In this document: positions 1 through 9,659 of the stretch, in pieces
Layout: every line of letters starts with the position of its first letter
Numbering within the stretch: position 1 is the first letter of the stretch
Assembly (NCBI RefSeq): GCF_000315915.1
Contig: NC_020194.1
Location: 372,001-436,000, forward strand
DNA length: 64,000 bases
DNA from: Henningerozyma blattae CBS 6284
Lineage: Eukaryota; Ascomycota; Saccharomycetes; Saccharomycetales; Saccharomycetaceae
Direction: 5' to 3'
Translations under genes and position numbers: made by a program
The notes under the pieces: model-generated
Database searches by the model: none
Told to the model about the DNA's origin: nothing
What the model saw: the letters and a program-made list of their open reading frames with translations, nothing else

Positions 1-808
1 TTGTTTTGAACGAGCCTTGCGACAGGAGCATGTTCTTGTCCTTGCCAAAGATGGAATGATGCAGGTGCTGTCTAAACAGTATGAAGGCGTTTCTTGGTCT
101 TGGGATATGTCTTCCACGCTCGGTGAAGTTTCTGCATCTACATTTCTTTGTGGCAGTGCCACTGGCAACGCCAGTGGCACTGGTCATCACGGAACCATCA
201 CGTGAGACAGACGATCTCCTGGAGTTTGGAGAGTTTAGCACCGAGTTGTTGTTGGAGAAGGAATTTGTTCTTGTTGGTGGAAGCGACGAAGAGGGTGTCA
301 AGGGCATGGGTATGTGATCCAAGCCTGAAGGCGACTGGGAATGCGATAGGGAATGCGAGAGAGATTGGGATTGGGATTGGGAATGTGGAAGGGAATGCGA
401 ATGCGAAAGGGGTTGTAACTGCGAGGGCATCTGCAGTGGCGAGTATGTGGCGACATGGCCCACGGGCGTGTAATGGAGAGAGGTGGAGAATGTGTTCGGC
501 AGGGCCAGGCGGGTGGCCGCGTGACGGCCGAATGGCACGTGCGGATGGACCGAGCGCGAGGGGGCGGGCACGTGGGGTGCGGCGGAGGCGGGAGCGGGAG
601 CGGAGGCGGAAACCGGAGCGGAAACCGGAGCCGAGACGGGAGCCGAGACGGAAGCGGATCCCGCAACAGAGGCCGGGGTCGAGGCCGGCGTGGTCACGTG
701 GGAGTGGATCTGCGACTGCGACTGCGACTGCATCTGCATCTGCATCTGCGTCTGCGATGGCGCGTCTAGTGCTGAGAGCAGCGACTGGATGGGGGGCAGC
801 GAAAACAT
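1..808 (-). CDS. HMG-box transcription factor, 5' part (truncated by window edge)
   Basis: An open frame on the minus strand runs without a stop from an ATG at 806-808 (MFSLPPIQSLLSALDAP) off the left edge, giving 269 visible residues. Residues about 1-230 are low complexity: QM and QS dipeptide runs, then Ala/Pro/Ser/Val-rich stretches, then HS/QS repeats. From about residue 235 comes the first helix of an HMG box of the Rox1/mating-type kind, seen as IPRPRNAFILFRQH; the box is cut off after SQGSFKT. Proteins of this family bend and bind DNA in the nucleus as regulators. A TATATAAG element lies about 120 bp upstream on the same strand. The very GC-rich DNA also gives shadow frames on both strands, but only this one encodes a recognisable domain. 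The orthologue is uncertain: S. cerevisiae Rox1 carries its box at the N-terminus, unlike here. Confidence 0.8.
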   Translation of the reverse strand, partial: MFSLPPIQSLLSALDAPSQTQMQMQMQSQSQSQIHSHVTTPASTPASVAGSASVSAPVSAPVSAPVSASAPAPASAAPHVPAPSRSVHPHVPFGRHAATRLALPNTFSTSLHYTPVGHVATYSPLQMPSQLQPLSHSHSLPHSQSQSQSLSHSLSHSQSPSGLDHIPMPLTPSSSLPPTRTNSFSNNNSVLNSPNSRRSSVSRDGSVMTSATGVASGTATKKCRCRNFTERGRHIPRPRNAFILFRQHLHHSIFGKDKNMLLSQGSFKT

Positions 809-1681
809 GGTGTGGTGTGGCGTGGGGCGGCGTGGGTGTGGCGGTGGATGATACTACAGGCTGTGACACAAGTACCAAGATCTATGCTGGGAAAAGGGCG
901 AGGCGCCAAAGAGGCAGGGCACGGCGCTTATATAGTGAATGGAGCACGGTGGAGGAAAACACAGGCCGGCGCAGCGAGAATGGCGCAGGCACGCAGGCGC
1001 CGGAGTGACCGGGCCGGCCAGCCACGTGGTGCAGGCTGCGATCCGCCTGCGCATATGCGGGTGCAGCGAGCACGGCAAAGCACGGCGAAAGAAACGGGGC
1101 AGCACACGGTGTGCAGCGCAGGCCGGGCCGGCCGGGCCGAGCCGGACAGGCACGGTGATGTCACGACAATGCGACAATGGCCGGCCGGCGTGACGTCAGG
1201 GCGCGTCAGGATGCGTCAGCAGGTAGACGGCGGCGTGGCGAAACAGGCAGTGGTATGGTGAGGCGATAGCAGACGAGGCTAGAGCCGAGAATCGAATGGC
1301 AGGTGGTAATGGTGAGTGTGATTGGTAATGGCAGTGGCAGTGGCAGTGGCAATGGCAATGGCAATGGCAGCCATTGTGGGCATGCCCAGACACAGGTGCA
1401 CAGGCATTCTCCAGGCGTGCGATTGTAGGCATCGGAGCATGCACTATGATGTCAGATGGTCGGTATAGTATAAACTAACGAAATGGCGTGTGGACGGCCC
1501 GGGAAACTGGCAATATTGCATGCTTGAACAAGTAGTGGATTAAGACGTTTACGGTGGTTGGGGTGGGGTGGGTTGAGATGAGTTTAGAACTAGTTTAAGA
1601 TTACCGATACAAAGGATAGATACATAGTGGGGCGAGCCTGTGAGATTTGGCTGCGTAAATGCTATATGGGTAGAGTGGTGG
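809..1681. promoter_or_regulatory. GC-rich upstream region of the HMG-box gene, with TATA box and three CRE/ATF-like sites
   Basis: This intergenic stretch lies upstream of the HMG-box gene and downstream of HEM14. It holds a minus-strand TATATAAG at about 927-934 and three CRE/ATF-like octamers: TGATGTCA at 1156-1163, perfect TGACGTCA at 1191-1198 and TGATGTCA at 1447-1454. bZIP factors of the Sko1/Aca1/Cst6 type bind such sites in yeast. Hexamer repeats (GGCAGT, GGCAAT) lie near 1328-1370. The open frames here are composition shadows of GC-rich DNA. Regulation by a bZIP factor is an inference from the motifs. Confidence 0.5.
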
Positions 1682-3247
1682 TTAGGCGTGGAGCACTGCG
1701 GCCAGCTCGTGCATCACCACGTCCGGCACACCTGGGCCCCTGGCAAACCCGACACCGCCCAGAGTCACATGCCCGGCGTACAATCTCGTGCACTCCTCAA
1801 CCACCCGTGCAGCTTTCTTGTCGAAGCCCACGTCGAAAACAGGGATGCCGTCACGTGCCAGCAGGTTCTGAGTGACCGGGTTGTATGCCGCCAGGTCCAC
1901 GCCCAGATGGTTGCTGACATGGCCGAGACATTTGTGCAGGTCGAGGTGCAATCCTTTGTTCAAGTAATGGCCCCCGACCATCAACGTCATCTTGGTGCAA
2001 TCGTCTTGGTGTCTGGGCAGCTGTGTTTGCCAGTTTAGATAGTTGCGCTCCACGACAGAGTCAAAAATCACGCCCAGGAGGCCGTCTCCTTGGCTCGACC
2101 GCTGTGGAACCAGATACCCGAACCCTGCAATGGCGTCTCGTATGAGGTTCGTTCCCGGTACATACACGTTCATGATGTAGACACTCACGCTCTTGAAATC
2201 ACCGTGTTGCAGCCCTTGGATCTCTGGGAAGATAGCCGCCATCGCACTGGGATTCAGCGTGCTTCGGACGTGGTCGTAGTGGACCCCGTTAACCACTACG
2301 TTCTGCCCTGTGCCGGGCAACACACTGGCCACCGCCTGGCCAAGTCTGAGCCGTACCTGCTGTTGCTTCTCAAGATACGCACGCAGCGCCAGCGGGTACT
2401 GTTCCAGCCCGCCCGCAAACCCTAGCATTGCGCTCTGCTTGACCCTGCGTGCGAACTCTGTCCAGTTGTGTTGTGTTTGCCCACCAATCGACCGGTTATA
2501 CTCCATCAATTCCCCACTCAGAATTTCGGAAGGCTTGGCTCCCAGACCACTAAACATCCCTCTAACAAACGAGCCGTATTTCATCTCATCTTCCACAAAA
2601 CGTCTCCCCGTATGTAAACTACTCATCTCGTTCATGTCCCCAGCATAGATCCCGTGATAGATCCCGCTGATGATCCGGTCTCCAATTTCTGTACTGCCAA
2701 ACCGTCTTGCAAGTAACTGTCCCACACTCTCGTCCTCATACGTCTTCCTGTCGAGTCTCTTACAATGCAACAAATCATGGGCCATGCCACGAACCAATCC
2801 CCCACTGATCGGGTCCATGACAAACTTGGCAAATTGTGTCCAATTCTTGGGCACTTCCACTAGTCGGCCCTGTCCATTTAACAAGAATTGACGGTTTGCT
2901 TGGCTCTTCTTTCCTACATACTGCACTTGGCTCAATTGACCTAATCGTCTCATAATATCAATCATTACAATACTACCATCGCTCTTGCCTCGTAAAGTCC
3001 GAGGACCCCTCTCCAACATCACTTTGGAACCATTGACTTCGCGATGGTGCGAGTTCAGCCACCCGCCACTCCGCTCCTGTTTCTCATAGATGTCAATATG
3101 AACATCCGGTCTTAATTGGTTCAACAGATACGAAAACGTCAACCCAGCAACACCGCTACCAATCACACAAACTTTTCCATTCCTAGGAACTTGTAACGAC
3201 ATTTCTTCTTGCCCTTGTACGTTTGCCCTTGCTCCTATGTTATTCAC
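1682..3247 (-). CDS. HEM14: Protoporphyrinogen oxidase (mitochondrial haem biosynthesis)
   Basis: 521 residues, close to the 539 of S. cerevisiae Hem14. The enzyme oxidises protoporphyrinogen IX to protoporphyrin IX on the mitochondrial inner membrane, the penultimate haem step. The N-terminus holds an FAD-binding Rossmann motif (VCVIGSGVAGLTFSYLLNQL, from about residue 26) followed by LRPDVHIDIYEKQERSGGW, nearly colinear with yeast Hem14. The C-terminal LGGVGFARGPGVPDV matches the second FAD-contact region of the family. The start is either the ATG at 3247 or an internal Met at residue 16 (3202), which would bring the FAD motif closer to the N-terminus. The coding sequence is much richer in GC than genes to its right. 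In S. cerevisiae HEM14 is YER014W, so its place beside YEL/YIL genes reflects rearrangement near the centromere. Confidence 0.95.
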   Translation of the reverse strand: MNNIGARANVQGQEEMSLQVPRNGKVCVIGSGVAGLTFSYLLNQLRPDVHIDIYEKQERSGGWLNSHHREVNGSKVMLERGPRTLRGKSDGSIVMIDIMRRLGQLSQVQYVGKKSQANRQFLLNGQGRLVEVPKNWTQFAKFVMDPISGGLVRGMAHDLLHCKRLDRKTYEDESVGQLLARRFGSTEIGDRIISGIYHGIYAGDMNEMSSLHTGRRFVEDEMKYGSFVRGMFSGLGAKPSEILSGELMEYNRSIGGQTQHNWTEFARRVKQSAMLGFAGGLEQYPLALRAYLEKQQQVRLRLGQAVASVLPGTGQNVVVNGVHYDHVRSTLNPSAMAAIFPEIQGLQHGDFKSVSVYIMNVYVPGTNLIRDAIAGFGYLVPQRSSQGDGLLGVIFDSVVERNYLNWQTQLPRHQDDCTKMTLMVGGHYLNKGLHLDLHKCLGHVSNHLGVDLAAYNPVTQNLLARDGIPVFDVGFDKKAARVVEECTRLYAGHVTLGGVGFARGPGVPDVVMHELAAVLHA

Positions 3248-4364
3248 TTCAGTTCAGTTCAGTTCAGTTCTAATCTAATCTATTTTATCTCTATTTTATT
3301 TCCTTTTTTTTTATTCGCCACTACATTTTGCCAATGCATTACCCGGACCACAACTCATTTCCACTCTCAAATGGCCGATCACGGAACTCTCGTACATTCC
3401 ATCTACATCGCTAAAAATAGACCCCACTTTTCTTTGCACTCCCGTTTTCCCATCTATAAACCTAAATATATAACTTGTCATAATAATATTTTTTTTTTTT
3501 GGCATTCGCATTTCCATCCGCATTTGCGCCTGCCCCGCCTCCCACCCGCATTGCCCAAAGGGTCTTCCTCTCGGCTCTCTCGGCTCTCTCGGCTGGCTTA
3601 CCTAACACGTACAAGGACAACGTATCATACAAAAAAAAAAATAAAACAAAAAAAACGTCAAATTATAACTTGCCATTTGCAATTTGCAATTTGCAATTTG
3701 CATTGCATTTCCTGTACATTGCAAATGCTACTCAAGCATTCATAGGAAATTCGCTTATACGTCTGCCACTCTAACAATCAGGCAACCCGTCTTGCAAAGC
3801 GAGCAGGTAACTTCCCGAGATAATTTCCCTAACGTTCTCACAACGCTAACTTTTGAAACCATTGTGCCTGTGAAAACGCCCTAACCTATATTGCTTACAC
3901 TATATCCGCCTACAATACGGTAAGCCAATATCAATATCATATCATATCAATATCATATCAATATCATATCAATATGGTAATTTCTCTTTTCGCTTTGCAT
4001 AACCTTTGTTGTAGTTTGTAAACCGATATCTTTTAAGCTTGTTCAAACCATTGTTCCCAACAAACAAACTATCCTTACTGTTCTTAAACAAACTATCCTT
4101 ACTGTTCTTAAACAAACTATCCTTGCCCTTCTCAAACAAACTATCCTTACCGTTCTCAAAACCATACCATCGCACCCTCCCTCGTGTTGCACCCTCCCCT
4201 TCCCCCCCCCCCCCCCTCCCTGTTTATCGGAATTAGATTCCATTTATCAACACTCAATCGATACCCTATTTTTTCTTTCCAATACTTAAACAACCCTCTC
4301 TTCTTCCAATGTGACACACCCCAACCTCTTGCAAAAATCTAGTAAGCCCTGTATAGATAGACGT
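3248..4364. other. Divergent intergenic region between HEM14 and the WOPR gene, rich in short repeats
   Basis: No gene is seen. The stretch holds GTTCA pentamer repeats at about 3250-3270, poly-T runs near 3305 and 3490, CTCTCGG repeats near 3570-3590, TTTGCAA heptamer repeats near 3675-3705, ATCATATCAAT repeats at about 3928-3972, the 24-bp tandem repeat listed separately and a long C run near 4204-4217. It probably carries the promoters of both flanking genes, which point away from each other. No specific site can be assigned. Confidence 0.6.
4060..4160. repeat. Four-copy 24-bp tandem repeat upstream of the WOPR regulator
   Basis: Four consecutive units carry the core AACAAACTATCCTTACTGTT. 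Copies one and two are nearly identical; copies three and four vary (CTTGCCCTTCTC, CTTACCGTTCTC). The array ends about 205 bp before the likely start codon of the WOPR gene at 4365. The matching open frames on both strands are by-products of the period being a multiple of three. The array could hold reiterated regulator sites, but no known motif is recognised. Confidence 0.75.
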
Positions 4365-5399
4365 ATGAATATCAAACCTACTTGCACAGGTTATATAGAA
4401 GATGAAGCAGATGCTTTACTCATTTTACAAGCGGTTCTCGATGGTAAATTAAACCATATCCCAAGAAGACCTTACGAGATTGAAAGACCCTTTCTCATCG
4501 TCTCTGGTAATATCTTTGTCTTTATAGAAGAAGTCTCTGGTATCAAAAGATGGACTGATGGTGTTAGTTGGTCTCCTTCAAGAATAACGGGCAAATTCTT
4601 AATCTATAGAGAATTGAATAAACGCAATACTACAACACCAACAATTAAACTACCACCTCTGATATCAACTACAACTCCACCTTCCAAACCTTCAAGATAT
4701 ACTGGGTTTGTGAAAAAAACAATCTCTCTATCACTTTTACAATCCAAATATCAAACAGAAGAAACCTTACACATCGTTTCCTACTACAATCTCGATGATG
4801 TCAAGTATGCCAAACTATCAAAACCAAAAGAGGATCCCTATTATAAAGATATCATCCCATGTATTGATTTAATCACTTCAATGGAAAATACCACTTTGGG
4901 CAATTATAGTAAAGCAAATTTCTCTAATCACAAAGCAGTACTCCCCGTGACAAATCATTATTTTCCTCAAATAAATCCTATCCCTACACCATCCTCATCC
5001 TCATCTATGATAACTATCCCTACTTCGTATTATTTATCGGAAAATCAATCATCAAACAACATTGCAAATAACATTGCAAACACAATTGCAAACACACATT
5101 TCATTAATAATGGCATTTCGAAATATTCAATTTCCAAAAATAATTACATCAAAACAATCCCCAATCACAAATCTATTTCCTCATACCTCTCTACAAACTT
5201 GTCTCTTTCCACACCAACACTTTACCATCATCACTCGACCGATTTTACATTCTCACAACCCACTATCACATACCATCATCATCATCATCAACAACAACCA
5301 TTGACAAGAAATGCCAATTCTCAACCTTCAAATACAACTACAACTACAACTACAACTACAACTTCTGAAATCATTTCAGAAAAAATTACAAAAAGTTAA
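4365..5399 (+). CDS. MIT1: WOPR-domain (Gti1/Pac2/Wor1 family) transcription regulator, MIT1-like
   Basis: The first half is a clear two-part WOPR DNA-binding domain. WOPRa begins at the start (IKPTCTGYIEDEADALLI, then HIPRRPYEIERPFLIVSG and IKRWTDGVSWSPSRITGKF); WOPRb follows (YTGFVKKTISLSL to LHIVSYYNLDDV). The start is placed at 4365 because family members begin almost exactly there; an in-frame ATG at 4311 would add 18 unrelated residues. Beyond about residue 180 the protein is Ser/Thr/Asn/His-rich, with poly-His and poly-Thr runs from CAT/CAA and ACT/ACA triplets. At 344 aa it is far shorter than S. cerevisiae Mit1 (666 aa), with the loss in the low-complexity tail. Mit1 (YEL007W) controls filamentation and flocculation genes; its paralogue is YHR177W. 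The neighbours favour MIT1. Confidence 0.88.
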   Translation: MNIKPTCTGYIEDEADALLILQAVLDGKLNHIPRRPYEIERPFLIVSGNIFVFIEEVSGIKRWTDGVSWSPSRITGKFLIYRELNKRNTTTPTIKLPPLISTTTPPSKPSRYTGFVKKTISLSLLQSKYQTEETLHIVSYYNLDDVKYAKLSKPKEDPYYKDIIPCIDLITSMENTTLGNYSKANFSNHKAVLPVTNHYFPQINPIPTPSSSSSMITIPTSYYLSENQSSNNIANNIANTIANTHFINNGISKYSISKNNYIKTIPNHKSISSYLSTNLSLSTPTLYHHHSTDFTFSQPTITYHHHHHQQQPLTRNANSQPSNTTTTTTTTTTSEIISEKITKS

Positions 5400-5689
5400 G
5401 TCCATCAAGTTTACTTCCCTCATTGTAATATAAGAAATAAATAAAAACAACAGCAATAATAATAAAAACAACAACAATAATAATATAGACTCTAATTTTT
5501 TGTGCTTTTACATCTCATACTCTGCATATTCTCTTTCTCTTATATATATATGTATAACTTACCTATTTATATACGAAATTACGTTAACTTCATTCATTAT
5601 TAGAAATTGGCACTTGTTTTTTTCTTTTAAATTTCCTTAATTATTGTGCCTTTATTATTTTTTCTCCGGAGCTTCCCATATATATATAT

Positions 5690-5725
<36 letters not shown>

Positions 5726-5790
5726 CTATACATACATACATGTATATATATATATAAAAATAAAGGTCGTCAAACCAATCTCACTCAATT
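5400..5790. other. AT-rich spacer with dinucleotide repeats upstream of EPS1
   Basis: This spacer holds AATAA-rich sequence suited to 3' end formation of the WOPR gene near 5430-5490. A TA/CA microsatellite (TATATA, then about 15 CA units, then CATACATA and TATATA) lies at about 5676-5757, ending some 33 bp before the EPS1 start. No gene is seen. Confidence 0.6.
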
Positions 5791-7058
5791 ATGAATAAAT
5801 ATGCCCCCCCATGGAGGGCGATCACAATTTTTTTAATATTATTCAATATAATTTTGGCTAAATCAACAAAATCAACTTCTCCTTTAGGTTTCCCAAAAGT
5901 ATTGAATGACAAAAATTTTGCCAAAGAAATTAGTCAAGGTTTACACGTAATAGATTTCTTTAGTCCCTATTGTTCTCATTGTAAAACTTTACAACCAATT
6001 TGGGAAGAAGCTTGGAAAACATTCCAAGTAGAGGGGAAAGGTTTAAAAATCCATTTCAATCAAGTCAATTGTATTGAAAGCGCAGATCTTTGTTTTGATG
6101 AAAAAATCTCTTATTTCCCCAGTATTAGATTATATGGTCCTTCGGGTTACATCAAGAATTTCCCCTTCAACTCTAAGAGAACTGTACGTAATCTTATTGA
6201 TTTTGCTAAAGAGGAAGTTAGCGTACAATCAAATTGGGATACATTAGATAATGTTAATAATATTGAAATTTTAAATACCACTCAATTAAAAGAAATCATT
6301 AATTCTACCTCTACAGATGAACCCTATTTAATTTCATTTTGGCCTCCCTTGGATCCAGATTCTACTGAAGAATTCGAAGCTTTTGAAGATTGTGATGATT
6401 GTGTACCATTTCAACGTACTTGGAAATTAATAGCTCAAGAATTTATTTCATCAAATATTAATATTAGCATTGGATATTTTGATTGTGGTCAAGATCATGA
6501 TATTTGTAAACAATTAGGGTTTACTTCATTAGTGAAAAATACTTTTATTAGAAAAGAACATCAACCAAAAGTAATCATGGTTTTACCAAATAATAAACAA
6601 ATTATTAATTTCAATGAAGATTTTACATTAGATCCAACTCCATATAAAGAATTTGCCAAGAGAATTTATCAAAATTATCAACTCCCCTTTATTTCTGTAG
6701 ATGATGTAGACTTAATTAAAGCTAAAGAATTGGATTTCCCTCAATCATCCTTAAAACCATTCCCCATTCAAAAGCATCATTTGATTTATATACATGATTC
6801 AAATTCACCCAATGATGTCTCTTTACAAATAATTGATCAATTACAAGAATTATCCAATATTCCAAATATATACATTTACAAGATTTCTCTTCAAGATTCC
6901 AATTTAGCTATGACTAGAAATAATCAAAATAATTTATTTTCCTCTTTAGAATTCCAAATATCAGCAGATATTTATAATTCGCTTGTATCTTCAAGTACTA
7001 ATTCACCTAAATTTATGTTTCTCAATGATGGTGATTTCTTACCAAAATTACTTTTCCC

Positions 7059-7093
<35 letters not shown>

Positions 7094-7797
7094 TTCCTGA
7101 TCGTGAAGAATTACTTTCATTTATAGAAAGAAATGTCATGCAGTCATTTATTCCATTGACTGGAAATAAATTCGATGCTTTTATAGATCTTAATGATAAT
7201 TATCCAAATACTTTTACAATTCAATTGATCAATACAACAGATGTAAGGACATTAATGCGTAGCAATAGAGCTATTCAAAAATTTCAAACCATTAAATTTG
7301 ATTTCCAAAGAACTAACATTCTAACTAAAAATGAACAATATTTGAAAAAATCTAAAAACATAAATTCCCCATTATCTTCACAAAGTTATTTAGAAGAATT
7401 TTTTAATGAACATTTTTTAACCACATATATCGATTTAGCATTACAACCTAAATTATTACAAAGATTGGGGATTTATTTAAATAAAAAACCAAAAATTGGA
7501 GATGTGATAATTATTAATAGAAAAACCAAAAATTATTATACCGCTGATATAAATAATAATGCATTTAATCCTTATAATCCTACACAGTTATTAGATGGTC
7601 TTAAAGATGTTGTTTTACAATTACCTACTTCTTCTTTAAAAGGAAACTCCTTAAATTCACCATTAGTGAATATCATTCCTAGATTTAGTATTCTCTTTTA
7701 TTTAATGATATTCTGTTTGATTATATTATTATGGAAATTTAAAAAATTTATAAATTTACAAACAAAAAGAAACATTTCAAAAGAAAAGATTCATTAG
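5791..7797 (+). CDS. EPS1: ER membrane protein disulfide isomerase, Eps1-like
   Basis: 668 residues (S. cerevisiae Eps1 has 701). A hydrophobic signal peptide covers residues about 9-23. A thioredoxin fold follows with DFFSPYCSHCKTLQPIW, whose redox motif CSHC is at residues 61-64. A second Cys pair, CDDC, occurs at 201-204. A run of 11 Asn residues, encoded by AAT repeats at about 7062-7094, interrupts the middle. Near the C-terminus a membrane span (ILFYLMIFCLIILLW) precedes a short Lys-rich cytosolic tail. Eps1 is an ER-membrane PDI family member acting in quality control of membrane proteins such as Pma1. In S. cerevisiae it is YIL005W; lying next to YEL-type genes fits a post-duplication pericentromere. 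Confidence 0.9.
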
Positions 7798-7929
7798 GTT
7801 TGTTAGGCAGAAGAAATGACAAGCGTAATTTTTCCGACTAACAGAGAAATAGACAATTTAAATTTTTACTTTCTATAAAATGATGAATATTTAAAATTAT
7901 CATTATACAGGTATCCTTATGAAAAGAGA

Positions 7930-7954
7930 GTGATATGAACACACACACACATAT

Positions 7955-7986
<32 letters not shown>

Positions 7987-7995
7987 TTATTTACA
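7930..7995. repeat. CA/TA microsatellite downstream of EPS1
   Basis: ACACACACAC runs directly into alternating TATATA/TGTATA blocks between the convergent ends of EPS1 and the VAB2-like gene. It is probably a neutral simple repeat within the shared 3' region. Confidence 0.7.
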
Positions 7996-8081
7996 CACAT
8001 ATATGACTAAAAACGCTACTTTAAAATTATTCAAATTGTAAAATTTGGAAAAAAAAGAACACTTATGAGTTCAAAATGTAA

Positions 8082-9659
8082 TTATTCAGTTACTTCAAAC
8101 TTTGTAAGTCCCTTTGCATTAATGTTATCTAAATTAGTTGAGGTAGATGGTGAGCTAGTTAATCGTAATGATGGTGGTATAATCATGTTGGTCACTGGTG
8201 TATTAACGGATTGTCTTGCTTTTGATATATGATATTTAGATATCAAATATTCGATCTCTTTCATATTACCATGATGTTTCTTGCTATATGATTCGGTTTT
8301 CATTGAATGATGTTGTGATATTTGAGTAGAGCTCATAGATTTATTCAAACTAGCATCAATTTGTGGATTTTCTAATGCTTCATGAAATTCATCATCATCA
8401 TCATCTGATAATTTATCTTGCAATTCATCCTCTTTTATTTCAGTTTTTAATGGTAGTTGTTGTTTATTAATTCCATTCGGAATATAGGAATCTCCAAAGC
8501 TATACTCTTTGTTATTTTGGTTATTTATAAGTCGAGCGATGTTTACATCAGGCGATATTTCAAAATTTGAGATGCATGAAATATCACCATTAGTTTTAGA
8601 AGTTATAATTGTTGAATTGCGTATATCCTTATCTGAATTTGATGGATTTTCTGAAATCTCTTGTATTGGTAATAGTAAGATATTTTCTAATCTTTTCTGC
8701 GAATCTTGTCTGAGGCTAGTTTGATTTTTATTATCTTTAAGAGTTGTACATACTTCATTATTCACCAAACTGTTATTATCTTGATCACTTATTGTAATTG
8801 ACTCAGTATCTATTCGAATATTAGATATTTGAGTCTTTTTTGTTTGGCATATTTCATTAGTACTTCCTATTGTGTTATCTTGATAATTTTCAATTTTATT
8901 CTCATTATCATTTTGAAGTAATTTTTTATTAGTTGTGGATGCATTTATTGATATTGCTGGATCTTGTAAGTATTCTTGTAGTAATTCCTTTGAACTCTTT
9001 TGAGAGGCAATTTCGGGATATTGATAATGAACATTATATGTTTCTTCTTTGCTCATATTATAATTACTAATGGTGGAATTTTGAATGGTATGAATGGGAG
9101 AATGACTCGCTTTTCTGTCATATGTTATTGGATTTTGTTTCAACATATCAAATAATAAAGGATAATGTTGCTGATTTACAATATTTTCAGTTAGTAATCT
9201 ATCATTTGAATCCATACAAGCATCAATTGCACCCAAATCTGAAGCAATTGAATCAACAGAATCATAAAGTTTACGAATATTTACTTGGATCTCTTCTAAT
9301 TCTTTTCCCAAGACATCAATATTTTTAGAACCATTTAAATACTTGGAATAATATTGGCGTAGTTTTAGCGATTTTTGATATTGTTTATCAACTTTCCGAA
9401 TGGTCTTTTTAATTCTAGAATCAATTTTGTCCATTTGACTAACTTCTTCATTAATGTCTATCATGACAACCTTATAAACGGAAGCGATATCTTTCAATAC
9501 AGTTCGAACTTCTGGTTCAACAGCAGTTAGAATTTTATGAACAGTTAAGTCCTTAGATTTCGATATTTGTGGGATATTCTTATACTCTGCATATATTTTA
9601 GATGATTCTATGGTTCTGAATTGAATTTGAAATGGTTGTTCTTTGCTTGTTTGACTCAT
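8082..9659 (-). CDS. VAB2: VAB2-like protein, probable BLOC-1 subunit
   Basis: 525 residues. The first 165 or so are charged and helical, with coiled-coil character (KIDSRIKKTIRKVDKQYQKS, then LGKELEEIQVNIRKLYDSV). The rest is Asn/Ser/Lys/Glu-rich and looks disordered, with an acidic run DDDDDEF near residue 420. Identification rests on the coiled-coil segment, which resembles the corresponding part of S. cerevisiae Vab2 (YEL005C), and on position: it lies on the expected strand, two places from GIM4 (YEL003W) and WBP1 (YEL002C). Vab2 belongs to the yeast BLOC-1 complex, which acts at endosomes with the Rab5 GAP Msb3. The protein is nearly twice as long as S. cerevisiae Vab2 (282 aa) because of its tail, so the call is provisional. 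Confidence 0.6.
   Translation of the reverse strand: MSQTSKEQPFQIQFRTIESSKIYAEYKNIPQISKSKDLTVHKILTAVEPEVRTVLKDIASVYKVVMIDINEEVSQMDKIDSRIKKTIRKVDKQYQKSLKLRQYYSKYLNGSKNIDVLGKELEEIQVNIRKLYDSVDSIASDLGAIDACMDSNDRLLTENIVNQQHYPLLFDMLKQNPITYDRKASHSPIHTIQNSTISNYNMSKEETYNVHYQYPEIASQKSSKELLQEYLQDPAISINASTTNKKLLQNDNENKIENYQDNTIGSTNEICQTKKTQISNIRIDTESITISDQDNNSLVNNEVCTTLKDNKNQTSLRQDSQKRLENILLLPIQEISENPSNSDKDIRNSTIITSKTNGDISCISNFEISPDVNIARLINNQNNKEYSFGDSYIPNGINKQQLPLKTEIKEDELQDKLSDDDDDEFHEALENPQIDASLNKSMSSTQISQHHSMKTESYSKKHHGNMKEIEYLISKYHISKARQSVNTPVTNMIIPPSLRLTSSPSTSTNLDNINAKGLTKFEVTE

Noticed and set aside
148..1261. Multiple long open frames on both strands in the first 1.3 kb
   Set aside because: GC-rich low-complexity DNA lacks stops in most frames. 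Only the minus-strand frame ending in an HMG box encodes a recognisable domain.
1640..2648. Plus-strand open frames opposite HEM14
   Set aside because: Antisense shadows of a GC-rich conserved gene.
5676..5757. CA/TA array as a CRISPR or regulatory array
   Set aside because: Plain dinucleotide microsatellite with no spacers. No CRISPR or prokaryotic feature is expected in this eukaryotic DNA.
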